Position numbers and translations under genes: made by a program
The notes under the pieces: generated by a model
Seen by the model: only the letters and a program-made list of their open reading frames with translations
The model's database searches: none
Told to the model about the DNA's origin: nothing
Assembly (NCBI GenBank): GCA_017307785.1
Contig: JAFKGI010000058.1
Location: 1 to 42,487 of the forward strand
Source: Vulcanimicrobiota bacterium
GTDB taxonomy: Bacteria; Vulcanimicrobiota; Xenobia; Xenobiales; JADMJV01
Reading direction: 5' to 3'
DNA length: 42,487 nt
Part shown: positions 30,183 through 38,546 of the stretch, piece after piece
Numbering within the stretch: the stretch's first letter is position 1
Layout of the letters: the number at the start of each line of letters is the position of its first letter

Positions 30183-32009
30183 GTGGCGAATATTACGAAC
30201 TTCAACCAGCAGGCGATGGACCAGCAGATGTTCATCACCCAAATGCGTCAGGCGCAAGCGGCCCAGTCCATGTATGGCGGCGGCTGCGGATGCAACGCCC
30301 TGCTGGGCAACCCGATGGCCTACGGCCAGATGGGTGGTTCGCCCTACAGTCAAGGATTCCAGGCCGGTATGCAGGCCGCTCAGCAGCAGCAACAGATGCA
30401 GCAAATGATGATGATGATGCAGATGATGCAGCAAATGATGATGATGATGGGCGGCATGGGCGGAATGGGCATGGGAATGCCGGGGATGATGCCCGGTATG
30501 GGAATGCCCGGGATGGGCATGGATCCTTATATGGGATTTCCCCCGCAGATGCAGCAGCCGATGCCTTTCTACCCGCAGCCCAGCTGGCCGCAGTCGCCCT
30601 ACGGTGGTGGCGGTGGTTACCAGCAGCCGCTGCCCTCGCCCTGGAAGCGTCCCGATTTCCCCGTCGACACTCGTCCCACCATTCGTCAGAGCGATTTCTG
30701 GAACAGCAGCCCGCAGATCGTCAACGGCAGCTCGTGGCGCAACCAGAACATCCGCCAGGACCGCGGCCTGGTCGGTGGACCGCAGACCGCCTGGACCGGC
30801 AACGGCGACAACAAAGTCGTGCAAAACGGCGGCACCTTCGGCCAGAACATGCAGACCGTTTACTCCGGCAACGGAGACAATAAGATTCGTCAGAACGCCG
30901 GTTGGGGCGCGGCCGACCAGCTGACCGAAGTCGGCAGCGGCAACAACGACATCCGTCAGCGCGGCGGCTGGGCCAACAACCGTCAGGTGACGGCGGCCGG
31001 CGACGGCGACAACCGCATCACCCAGATCGGCGGTCGCGCCAACGACAGCCAGACCACCATCGCCGGACAGGGCGACAACGTGGTGCGGCAGGAAGCCGGA
31101 CGCAATTCTTCCCAGAACACGCTGGTCGGCAACGGCACCAACGTGGTCCAGCAAGACGCCGGACGGGAATCTTCCCAGGTGGCCACCGGTGGTCACGGCA
31201 ACAACACGGTGGTCCAGAACGCCGGCGTCGGCTCGCGTCAGGACACTCAGGTCGGCAGCGGTAACAACACCGTCAATCAGGACGCCGGCCGCAACTCCAC
31301 CCAAATTACCAACGCCGGTCACGGGGACAACGTGGTCACCCAGGACGCCGGACGCAATTCCACTCAGGTGACCAACACCGGTCACGGCGACAATCTGGTG
31401 ACCCAGAACGCCGGCGGCAATTCCACCCAGGTGGTCAACACCGGCGCCGGCAACGACAACGTCAGCCAGACCGGCGGCATCGTCGGCGGCAACACCCAGG
31501 TGGCCAACGTGGGCGCCGGCAACAACACGGTGGTGCAAACCGGTTCGACTTTCGGCAGCGGTGACCAGACCGTGCGTGCCAACGGCGGTGGCAACAACAC
31601 CGTCACTCTGAACGGCGGCGGCGGCATGTTCTCCACCACCAATCAGAACGTGCAGCTCAACGGCACCGGCAACAACCGCGTCACCGTCAACGCCGGCGGC
31701 GGCACCACCAATATGAACGTGACCGGTGGTCAGGGCAACGACGTCATCACCATGAACGGCAACGGCAGCGGCAACATGGTTTACAACGTGACCGCCGGCC
31801 AGGACAACGTGACCATGAACGGCGGCTCGCACTGGTTCTCCACCCAGAACGCGCGCATCAACGCCGGCAACGAAAACATCACCATCATGAACCAGCGCGG
31901 CGAGGTGCTCTACCAGCGCGGCAACGGCGGCACGGTGGTGCGCACCGACGGCAATATCGACAACATGACGGTTTACGGAACCGACAACCAGGTGCTCTGG
32001 CGCGGCTAA
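30183..32009 (+). CDS. Curlin-like repeat protein (putative amyloid/beta-solenoid)
   Basis: GTG 30183 is favoured by GGGAGG ten nt upstream (an ATG at 30162 is also in frame). The 608-residue protein has four parts: a polar start (NITNFNQQAMDQQMFITQ); a Met/Gln/Gly-rich stretch (about 70-120) with long runs of Met; a Pro/aromatic linker; then from about 200 roughly 13 repeats of 21-23 residues with the core GxG(D/N)NxVxQxAG and a following S-x-Q. They resemble curli (CsgA) repeats but have different Gln/Asn spacing. No signal peptide, and no csgE/F/G-like gene nearby. The end (GNIDNMTVYGTDNQVLW) resembles that of the LysM repeat protein. Likely an extracellular or envelope fibre, unproven. 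Confidence 0.8.
   Translation: MANITNFNQQAMDQQMFITQMRQAQAAQSMYGGGCGCNALLGNPMAYGQMGGSPYSQGFQAGMQAAQQQQQMQQMMMMMQMMQQMMMMMGGMGGMGMGMPGMMPGMGMPGMGMDPYMGFPPQMQQPMPFYPQPSWPQSPYGGGGGYQQPLPSPWKRPDFPVDTRPTIRQSDFWNSSPQIVNGSSWRNQNIRQDRGLVGGPQTAWTGNGDNKVVQNGGTFGQNMQTVYSGNGDNKIRQNAGWGAADQLTEVGSGNNDIRQRGGWANNRQVTAAGDGDNRITQIGGRANDSQTTIAGQGDNVVRQEAGRNSSQNTLVGNGTNVVQQDAGRESSQVATGGHGNNTVVQNAGVGSRQDTQVGSGNNTVNQDAGRNSTQITNAGHGDNVVTQDAGRNSTQVTNTGHGDNLVTQNAGGNSTQVVNTGAGNDNVSQTGGIVGGNTQVANVGAGNNTVVQTGSTFGSGDQTVRANGGGNNTVTLNGGGGMFSTTNQNVQLNGTGNNRVTVNAGGGTTNMNVTGGQGNDVITMNGNGSGNMVYNVTAGQDNVTMNGGSHWFSTQNARINAGNENITIMNQRGEVLYQRGNGGTVVRTDGNIDNMTVYGTDNQVLWRG
30790..31580 (+). repeat. 63-bp (21-codon) tandem repeats of the curlin-like protein
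   Basis: The most regular copies (about 31050-31450) recur every 63 bp, encode GHGDNxVTQ(D/N)AGRNSTQ, and keep frame. Outer copies are 66-69 bp. The conserved positions are Gly, Asn, Val and Gln, consistent with a stacked beta-arc architecture. Confidence 0.8.
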
Positions 32010-32027
32010 GCCCGGGCGGGCGTCTTG

Positions 32028-32060
32028 GGGCGGGGAGCTTGCGGGCTCCTCGCCCTTTTT
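32028..32060 (+). terminator. Rho-independent terminator after curlin-like gene
   Basis: Stem GGGCGGGGAGC / GCTCCTCGCCC (11 bp, one G-U), loop of six, followed by TTTTT. The T-tract ends at the stop codon region of the convergent gene at 32059. Confidence 0.85.
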
Positions 32061-33594
32061 AATATCCCCAGAGTTTGCGCAGCAGCGGACGCAGGACCGG
32101 GTCCAGATTCTGGTCCTGGCCTGGTTTCAGGTCGGTCAGGAAGACCTGGCGGCCTTGCTGGTCTCGGAGCCAGATGGTTTCCGGGTCGAGCCGGGCCCGC
32201 AGGGCCGGCATTTGGGCCGCCAGCAGCCAGTGCTCGAGCAGGGCCGCGTGGCGTTTGGGGTCGAGTTCGGTTTGGGGATCGAGCCAGGCCTGGCGCAGGC
32301 TTTCCACGAGTCGTTGCTGCCAATCTGTGGGGGTGGCGGATTCCAGCGTGGCCAGGGTCAGGCCGGGGGGCATGGCTTCGGCCGGGGGTTGGGTGGCCTG
32401 GAAGCCCTTGGCGGTGAATCTCCAGATTTGGGCCGGGTGCTGCTGGGATTGGAGGTTGAGGCCGAGCTGGAAGCCGTCCTGCAGGGGAGAGACATGCCAG
32501 AATTGGCTGTCGGGCAGCAGTTGGCCGAGCAGGGAGGTGGAGGGTATGGCGCGTCCCTGGCTGACCAGGAATTCGCGCTGGCGGGGGTAGACCTGATCGA
32601 GGATCTCCTCGAAGGGCCGCACCAGCAGAGGCGCTCCACTGTCCAGCTGACTCGGGGCTCCCTGATGCCAGGTGAAGGGCAGGTAGCGCAGCTGTCCGTA
32701 GGCGCGGGAAGCGTTTTGGAAGACCGCCGGGGGTTTTTCTTTCCACTCGATGGGGGTCTGATCGAGGCCGTGCAGGGAGCGTTGGCGCGCGTCCCAGAGG
32801 ATCTCTGGGGTAAATTGTTGGCTGAGCAGCGCCTGCTGCCACTCCAGTTCGCCTAACCAGATGGGCAGGGAAGTCAGGATTTGCTGCAGTTCCGGAGTCT
32901 GCACCAGGGACTGGTAGGAAAGGTCCGGAGTGACTCTGTCGCTCCTGAGCCAGAGCCGGAAGGGGCGGCGGCTCTGGCTGGGAACGGGCAGCTCGAAGCG
33001 CACCCCGTGGTGGAAGATCAGCACCTGGCTGGGGGAGCCCCAGGGCAGCAGGCTGAGCAGGCCGGAGTCGGGGGAGGGGAGGGTGCCGAGGCGGGGGCTC
33101 AGGTCGGTCGAGCCGATCTGCAGCTGAGCTTCGGGCCACTGGATTGGGAAGGCCGAGCGGCGGGCCAGCAGCTTTTGCAGGGTGGTGCGGACCTTCAGGA
33201 TGCGCGAGCCGAAGAGGCGCTTGAGGGGATTTTCTCGGAGGCGGCAGAGCAGGGCCTGAGGCTGCAGCTCCAGGTCGTCGAAGGACAGTTCCCGGGCCAG
33301 GCGCAGGGCCGTTTCCAGGTGATGAAGTCGGGCGCCGGTCGGTGGATCGGTTTTCGCGTCGAAGCGCAGGGCGAAGCCGTCCGGGGTGGGTTCCAGGGTG
33401 AAACTTTGGGCGCCGCCCAGACTGGCCGCCATCATCAGGGGGATCAGGAACATCTCGGGCTCGGTGACCTGATAGGCGCTTTTGCGGGCTCGGGCGTCCA
33501 GGTCGAGACTGAAGCGGCCCTGGCTGTCGAGCCGGGCCGATTCGTAGAAAGTGGCCAGATAGTCGTCGATGCTCTGGGAGTCGGCCTGGTTCAT
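32059..33594 (-). CDS. Hypothetical protein, 511 aa
   Basis: This soluble protein has no signal peptide or membrane helix. Its start (FSLDLDARARKSAYQVTEPE, then FLIPLMMAASLGGAQSFTLE and FALRFDAKTDPP) has the pattern of GHKL-like N-terminal domains in which a helix of AA-residues precedes beta strands and an FD-x pair, but the ATP-binding N/G boxes are missing. Later parts are Leu/Gln-rich with no motifs I know. The ATG (33594) lacks a clear ribosome site. It is divergent from the acyl-CoA ligase. Function unknown; a degenerate Hsp90-like fold is only a suggestion. Confidence 0.7.
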   Translation of the reverse strand: MNQADSQSIDDYLATFYESARLDSQGRFSLDLDARARKSAYQVTEPEMFLIPLMMAASLGGAQSFTLEPTPDGFALRFDAKTDPPTGARLHHLETALRLARELSFDDLELQPQALLCRLRENPLKRLFGSRILKVRTTLQKLLARRSAFPIQWPEAQLQIGSTDLSPRLGTLPSPDSGLLSLLPWGSPSQVLIFHHGVRFELPVPSQSRRPFRLWLRSDRVTPDLSYQSLVQTPELQQILTSLPIWLGELEWQQALLSQQFTPEILWDARQRSLHGLDQTPIEWKEKPPAVFQNASRAYGQLRYLPFTWHQGAPSQLDSGAPLLVRPFEEILDQVYPRQREFLVSQGRAIPSTSLLGQLLPDSQFWHVSPLQDGFQLGLNLQSQQHPAQIWRFTAKGFQATQPPAEAMPPGLTLATLESATPTDWQQRLVESLRQAWLDPQTELDPKRHAALLEHWLLAAQMPALRARLDPETIWLRDQQGRQVFLTDLKPGQDQNLDPVLRPLLRKLWGY

Positions 33595-33693
33595 GTCTGG
33601 GGATATCCGGTATTGCGCGGTCTATCCCTGCGTGAGCTGCGACAGGATTGGCCTTTGGCAGGGGCCGGTGACCTGCAACACAAACCTCCCGGA

Positions 33694-35304
33694 ATGCTGA
33701 TCAGCGATCGCAATTTGGTCCAGTTTTTGGTCGAAGCCGAGCGGGATTTCCCCCGCCGGGCGGCCGTTTGGAGCGAGCGCGGCGCCTTGAATTATCAGCA
33801 GTTGCTGCAAGAAGTGCGGGCTATGGCCGGGCTGCTGCAGGCCTGGGGGGTGCAGCCGGGTGACCGCGTCTTCTTGCTGCTGCCCAACTGGCCTCAATTC
33901 GTCATCGCCTGTGAGGCCATCTGGTGGGTGGGGGGCGTGGCCGCTCTCAGCAGTCCTCTGATTCCCGCGCCCTTGTTGATCGAGCAGTTGCGCAAGGCGC
34001 GGCCGCGCATCGTCATCACCAGCAATCGGTTGGACGCTACGCTGGCCCAGTCCATTCGCGACCTGGGCGTGGAGCGGATTATTCTGAGCAGTGGCCGCGA
34101 GTATATGCGCACGCAGGTGGGCTGGCTTTTTCGCGGACCCAAACCCAAGACCAGTATGCCGGGCGGGGTGCATCGTTGGCGCGCCTGCATGCGCGAGGCG
34201 GTGGCCAGCGAGACGCCCTATCCTGAGGGGGGAGAGCGGGCCGCGGCCCTGATTTTCTCCGGCGGGACGACGGGCGCTCCCAAGGGCGTGGTGCTGTCGC
34301 ATCGAGCGCTCTGGGCCAATACCATGCAGCTGGCCGGTTGGGATGAGCTGATGCAGCGCGGCAAGGAACGCCTGCTGGCGGCTCTGCCTCTGGGGCATGC
34401 CTACGGGTTGACCGGGGTGTTAAACCTGGGAATGCACAAGGCCGGCACCCTGATTTTGAGCAGTTCTTTGAAGCCCGATCACCTGGCCGACTTGAGCTCG
34501 CGGTTTCATCCCACCCTCTTTCCGGGCACGCCGGCGCTCTATGCGGCGTTGCTGAATTTGCCCAACTTGCGTAGCTACAACTTCAAGTCGATTCGGCTGT
34601 GTGCTTGTGGGTCGGCGCCTTTGCCGGTGGAGGTGCAGGAAGGTTTTGAACGGGTGACGCGGGCCCAGGTGATCGAAGGGTTCGGGCTGACGGAGGCCGG
34701 GCCGATTACCCACTGTTCGCCGCCAGGGGGCATGCGCAAGCAAGGGTCGGTGGGGCTGCCGCTGGCTTTGACCGAGAGCCGGATTTTGAGCCTGTCGACG
34801 GGCCTGCCTTTGCCGGCCGGGGAAATCGGCGAGCTGGTGGTGCGTGGGCCGCAGTTGATGACCGGCTACTGGGAAGAACCGGAGGCTACGGCCGAGGCCT
34901 TGCGCGACGGCTGGCTGCATACGGGGGATCTGGGCGTGACCGACAGCGACGGTTATACCTACCTGTTGGGGCGCATGACCGATTGCTGCAAGGTGGGGGA
35001 GAACCTGGTCTACCCGCGGCGCATCGAGGAAGTGATTCATCTGCATCCGTCGGTGCAGGAAGTGGCCGTGCTGGGGTGGCCGGCGGGCTTTCCGCGTGAC
35101 CTGAAGGGCATCGGCCTGGTGGACAAACTGCACGCTTTTGTGGTGCCGCGGCCGGGCAAGAAAGTCTCGGTGGACGAACTGCGTCAGTATGTGCAGGTGC
35201 GTCTGCCGGACTGGTTGAGGCCGGAGTTGTGGACGCTGTTGCCGCAGCTGCCGCGCACGCCCTTTGGCAAGGTGAGCCGGCTGTCGCTCTACGGCTCCTA
35301 TTGA
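33694..35304 (+). CDS. AMP-dependent acyl-CoA synthetase/ligase
   Basis: This 536-residue enzyme of the ANL superfamily activates a carboxylic acid, probably a fatty acid, to its acyl-adenylate and CoA ester. Motifs: LIFSGGTTGAPKGVVLSH (about residue 186), LPLGHAYGLTG, EGFGLTEAGPITH, LHTGDLG (about 410) and the C-terminal Lys in TPFGKVSR. I take ATG 33694; the frame continues upstream without a good start. The VFLLLPNWPQFVIACEA region is typical of FadD-like ligases. It stands alone; the downstream 28-aa ORF abuts its stop on the other strand. Confidence 0.9.
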   Translation: MLISDRNLVQFLVEAERDFPRRAAVWSERGALNYQQLLQEVRAMAGLLQAWGVQPGDRVFLLLPNWPQFVIACEAIWWVGGVAALSSPLIPAPLLIEQLRKARPRIVITSNRLDATLAQSIRDLGVERIILSSGREYMRTQVGWLFRGPKPKTSMPGGVHRWRACMREAVASETPYPEGGERAAALIFSGGTTGAPKGVVLSHRALWANTMQLAGWDELMQRGKERLLAALPLGHAYGLTGVLNLGMHKAGTLILSSSLKPDHLADLSSRFHPTLFPGTPALYAALLNLPNLRSYNFKSIRLCACGSAPLPVEVQEGFERVTRAQVIEGFGLTEAGPITHCSPPGGMRKQGSVGLPLALTESRILSLSTGLPLPAGEIGELVVRGPQLMTGYWEEPEATAEALRDGWLHTGDLGVTDSDGYTYLLGRMTDCCKVGENLVYPRRIEEVIHLHPSVQEVAVLGWPAGFPRDLKGIGLVDKLHAFVVPRPGKKVSVDELRQYVQVRLPDWLRPELWTLLPQLPRTPFGKVSRLSLYGSY

Positions 35305-35391
35305 TTAATCGATGGTGCGAATGGTGAGATTGCTGCGAATCGGTCGGCGCATCTGAAGACGGTTCTGGAAATCTGTATCGACGTTGATCAT
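35305..35391 (-). CDS. Small ORF, 28 aa, with strong ribosome site
   Basis: ATG at 35391 is preceded by GAGGAG eight nt upstream and opens a 28-codon frame ending TAA 35305, immediately beside the acyl-CoA ligase stop. The peptide starts MINVDTDFQNRLQ and ends SNLTIRTID, basic in the middle. It otherwise fills an empty 138-nt gap. The ribosome site is the main support; no homologue is recognised, and it could be a chance frame. Confidence 0.4.
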   Translation of the reverse strand: MINVDTDFQNRLQMRRPIRSNLTIRTID

Positions 35392-35532
35392 TGGCTTTTC
35401 TCCTCGGTTTCTTGAGCCTCATTGTAGTCGCCTGGAGGGTCTTTGGAACGGGACGGCGCTACTGAGCTGACCAGGAGAAGTGCTCGGCTTCCCAAAGATT
35501 GCGAGACAGTAATTCACCAGGGGGTTTGCCCG

Positions 35533-36864
35533 ATGAGTCATTTACGCGTCGCCGTGGTGGGAGCCGGTCCGTCCGGACTCTATGCCTGCGAAGAACTTCT
35601 CAAGTCGACCGATTTTGAAGTCCACATCGACCTCTACGATGCTCTCCCAACCCCCTACGGACTGGTGCGTTATGGCGTAGCCCCCGACCACCAGAAGATC
35701 AAGAACGTGACGGCCGTGTTCGAGAAAATCATGCGCGATCCGCGCCTGCATTTCCACGGCAACGTGCTGGTCGGACAGAAAGAACTCGACTGGATGCGCG
35801 GCGCCTATCACGCCGTTTTGTTCACGGTCGGAGCCCAGACCGACCGGCGTCTGGGGATTCCCGGCGAGGACCTGGAGGGCAGCTACTCGGCCACCGATTT
35901 CGTGGCCTGGTACAACGGCCATCCCGATTATCAAGACCGCCAGTTTTTGCTGGATCAACCGGCTGTGGCCGTGGTCGGGGTGGGCAACGTGGCCATCGAC
36001 GTGGCCCGCATTCTGCTGGCCGGTCACGAGCGTCTGGCCAAGACCGACATCGCCGACCACGCCCTGGAAGGGCTCAAAAACAGCGCCGTGCGCGAGGTGC
36101 ACATCCTGGCCCGGCGCGGGCCTTTGCAGGCGGCTTTCACCAATCCGGAGCTGCGCGAACTGGTCGAGATGGAAGACCTGTCTTTCGAGATTCGCGCCGA
36201 AGAGCTTTTGCTGGATCCTTTCAGTCAGGCGGCCCTGGCGGCCGAGCCGGACAAGGCCATCAGCAAGCGTCTTGAGCTTTTGGCCCAGGCCACGGTACGC
36301 CCGGAGGCTTCGAAGCGCCTGGTGCTGCGCTTTCTGGTCTCGCCCCTGGAGGTCGAGGGCTCGACGCGGGTGGAGAAGTTGGTGCTGGGGCGCAACCGTT
36401 TGAGCGAGAAGTTGTCGGCTCAGGACACCGGCGAACGGGAGACGCTGGAAATCGGCGCACTCTTCCGATCGATTGGCTACAAGGGGCGTCCGCTGGCCGA
36501 CCTGCCGTTCGACGAGGGCAAGGGCGTGATCACCAACGAGGGCGGTCGTGTGGCCGGTCAGCCGGGCGTTTACGTGGCCGGCTGGATCAAGCGCGGTCCT
36601 TCGGGCGTGATCGGCACCAATAAGCCCTGCGCCAAGGAAAGCGTGCACGCCATTCTCAGCGACGCGCTGGCCGGCAAGCTGCCGGTTCCCACACTGGAAG
36701 CTTTGGAACACCTGGTGGCTCACGAGCGTGTGGACTTCGCCGGCTGGAAGCGCCTGGACGATCACGAGGTCAATCTGGGCAAAGATTCGGGGCGTCCGCG
36801 CATCAAAGTGGTGGAGCGCGCGGCCATGCTCAAGCATTCCTCGGAGGAAGTGGCCACCCGCTGA
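35533..36864 (+). CDS. Ferredoxin/adrenodoxin-NADP+ reductase (FprA type)
   Basis: This 443-residue flavoprotein transfers electrons between NADPH and ferredoxin-like proteins. The FAD site is VAVVGAGPSGLYACEELL at the N-terminus; PYGLVRYGVAPDHQKIKNV is the hallmark of the adrenodoxin-reductase/FprA group; the NADP site is VVGVGNVAIDVARILL; the C-terminal GWIKRGPSGVIGTNK is conserved. ATG 35533 has AGGGGG eight nt upstream, so the longer frame from 35443 is rejected. It is followed closely by a dehydrogenase gene in the same direction. Confidence 0.95.
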   Translation: MSHLRVAVVGAGPSGLYACEELLKSTDFEVHIDLYDALPTPYGLVRYGVAPDHQKIKNVTAVFEKIMRDPRLHFHGNVLVGQKELDWMRGAYHAVLFTVGAQTDRRLGIPGEDLEGSYSATDFVAWYNGHPDYQDRQFLLDQPAVAVVGVGNVAIDVARILLAGHERLAKTDIADHALEGLKNSAVREVHILARRGPLQAAFTNPELRELVEMEDLSFEIRAEELLLDPFSQAALAAEPDKAISKRLELLAQATVRPEASKRLVLRFLVSPLEVEGSTRVEKLVLGRNRLSEKLSAQDTGERETLEIGALFRSIGYKGRPLADLPFDEGKGVITNEGGRVAGQPGVYVAGWIKRGPSGVIGTNKPCAKESVHAILSDALAGKLPVPTLEALEHLVAHERVDFAGWKRLDDHEVNLGKDSGRPRIKVVERAAMLKHSSEEVATR

Positions 36865-36903
36865 GCAAACCAGGGGGCTAACCTTGCGGAGGACTTTGAA
36901 GAC

Positions 36904-37836
36904 ATGAAAATCGGAATCATCGGCGGCGCCGGACTGGTCGGCTCCAACCTGGCTTTTGCCCTGCAAATGGCCGGAGTCGGCAGTGAACTTGTGTTGGTGG
37001 ACGCCAACCAGCAGGGAGCTGCCGGACAGGCCCTGGACCTGCTGCACGGCTCGGCCTATACCGCTCCGCAACGCATTCGCGCTGGTGGTTACGAGGCTCT
37101 GGAAGGGGCCGACTGCGTGGTCATCACCGCCGGTTTGCGCCGCAAACCGGACGAGAGCCGTCTGGACCTGATCAACCGCAACGTGCTGCTGTTTATGGGA
37201 ATTCTCGAGGAGCTGCGCAAGGTGTCGGTGAGCAACCGCTGCCATCTGATCATCGTGACCAATCCGGTCGATATTCTCACTCAGTTGTCGGTGGAGAAGT
37301 CCGGTTTTCCCAAGGAGCGCGTCATCGGTCTGGGCACGGTGCTCGACACCCTGCGCTTCCGCTCGCTGCTGGCCGAATACTTCGGGGTGGCCGCGCCCCA
37401 GCTGCAGGCCCTGATTTTGGGCGAGCACGGCGACTCCATGGTGCCCCTCTGGTCGACCGCCTGTGTGGACGGTGTGCCTCTGACCAGCCTTCCCAAGTAT
37501 GACCAGGGCGCGGTCATGAAGATTTTCGAGCGCACCCGCAAGTCGGGGGCCGAGGTGATTTCCTTGAAGGGCGGCGCCGGCTACGCGGTGGGCGTGGCCA
37601 TTCTCGAGGTGATCAAGGCCCTGGCCTACGATACCAAGGCGATTCTGCCGGTTTCGACCTTCCTGGAGGGCGAATACGGCCTGCGCGGGGTCTGCCTGTC
37701 GGTTCCCACCCGGTTGGGTAGCAAGGGTGTGGAACAGCGCCTGGAGATGGAGCTGTGGCCGAAGGAGAAGGCGGCTCTGTCGGCCTCGGCGGATGCCCTG
37801 CGCGAAACCATGGGCAAGGTCCAGGTCAAGGCTTGA
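36904..37836 (+). CDS. Malate/lactate dehydrogenase family protein, probably malate
   Basis: This 310-residue NAD-dependent 2-hydroxyacid dehydrogenase begins MKIGIIGGAGLVGSNLAFAL (NAD site). The substrate loop reads TAGLRRKPDESRLDL, with Arg at the position that is Gln in lactate and Arg in malate dehydrogenases, favouring oxaloacetate/malate. The remaining ESRLDL and LGTVLDTLRFR are lactate dehydrogenase-like. Catalytic His lies in LGEHGDSMVPLW and the substrate Arg in DTLRFR. The ribosome site GGAGG is 11 nt upstream. It lies between a ferredoxin reductase and a CinA-like gene in one operon-like string. Confidence 0.92.
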   Translation: MKIGIIGGAGLVGSNLAFALQMAGVGSELVLVDANQQGAAGQALDLLHGSAYTAPQRIRAGGYEALEGADCVVITAGLRRKPDESRLDLINRNVLLFMGILEELRKVSVSNRCHLIIVTNPVDILTQLSVEKSGFPKERVIGLGTVLDTLRFRSLLAEYFGVAAPQLQALILGEHGDSMVPLWSTACVDGVPLTSLPKYDQGAVMKIFERTRKSGAEVISLKGGAGYAVGVAILEVIKALAYDTKAILPVSTFLEGEYGLRGVCLSVPTRLGSKGVEQRLEMELWPKEKAALSASADALRETMGKVQVKA

Positions 37837-38546
37837 ACGTTCCCCGCGCTGCTCTGGTCATCATCGGGCAAGAGCTCTTGTCCGGCAAGGTCAAGGACGA
37901 GAATGTCGGCTATTTGACCGAGCAGCTCTGGGCCCTGGGCGTGGAGGTCAAACGCGTCCTCTTCGTTCCGGACGACTCTCAGGACATCGTGGAGGCGCTG
38001 CGCTGGGTGGTGGACCGCCACGACTACGTGTTCACCACCGGGGGGATGGGGCCGACTCACGATGACGTGACGGTGGCCGCCGTGTCCGAGGCGCTGGGTC
38101 GGCCGATGGTGCATAGCCCCAGCCTGGAGAGCCTGCTGGAGCGGCTTTATGGGGTGCCGGCGGGGCCGGAGCGCACCCGGCTCTGTCATATTCCCGAGGG
38201 GGCCGAACTGGTCTATCCTGAGGACGCCCGCTTTCCTCAGTTGATCGTGGGCAATGTCTTTCTTTTTCCCGGGGTGCCTTCCATCGTGCGCAAGAAGTTC
38301 TCGGCCATCGCCGAGCGTTTTCGAGCGGAGCCGATTTATTCCGAGCGCCTGGACCTGGATCGCAGCGAAATGGAGATCGTGATGCCGCTGAACGCGGTGG
38401 TGGAGTCGTTCGCGGACGTCCGTTTCGGGTCGTACCCGCAGTATTCCGAGGGCAAGGAAACGGTCTACCTGACTTTGGACGGTACACAACAAGAGCGCGT
38501 CCAGGACGCGCTCAAGCTGCTCAAGAAGCTACTGGGACTGGCTTAG
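37833..38546 (+). CDS. CinA N-terminal/molybdopterin-binding domain protein
   Basis: TTG at 37833 overlaps the dehydrogenase stop (TTGA). The 237-residue protein has the MoCF-type fold: ALVIIGQELLSGKVKDEN, then FTTGGMGPTHDDVTVAAVSEALG, then LIVGNVFLFPGVPSIVRKKF. This is the domain found at the N-terminus of CinA and alone in COG1058 proteins, where it acts as a nucleotide pyrophosphatase in NAD recycling or binds molybdopterin-like compounds. The C-terminal nicotinamide-nucleotide amidase (CinA-C/PncC) domain is absent. It converges on the next gene with a 4-nt overlap. Confidence 0.88.
   Translation: MNVPRAALVIIGQELLSGKVKDENVGYLTEQLWALGVEVKRVLFVPDDSQDIVEALRWVVDRHDYVFTTGGMGPTHDDVTVAAVSEALGRPMVHSPSLESLLERLYGVPAGPERTRLCHIPEGAELVYPEDARFPQLIVGNVFLFPGVPSIVRKKFSAIAERFRAEPIYSERLDLDRSEMEIVMPLNAVVESFADVRFGSYPQYSEGKETVYLTLDGTQQERVQDALKLLKKLLGLA

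Noticed and set aside
30180..31832. Minus-strand 550-codon frame opposite the curlin-like gene
   Set aside because: Antisense reading of the 63-bp repeats; the plus strand has the ribosome site, coherent repeats and a terminator.
35542..37428. Minus-strand 628-codon frame opposite the ferredoxin reductase and malate dehydrogenase
   Set aside because: It spans two genes with clear family motifs on the plus strand.
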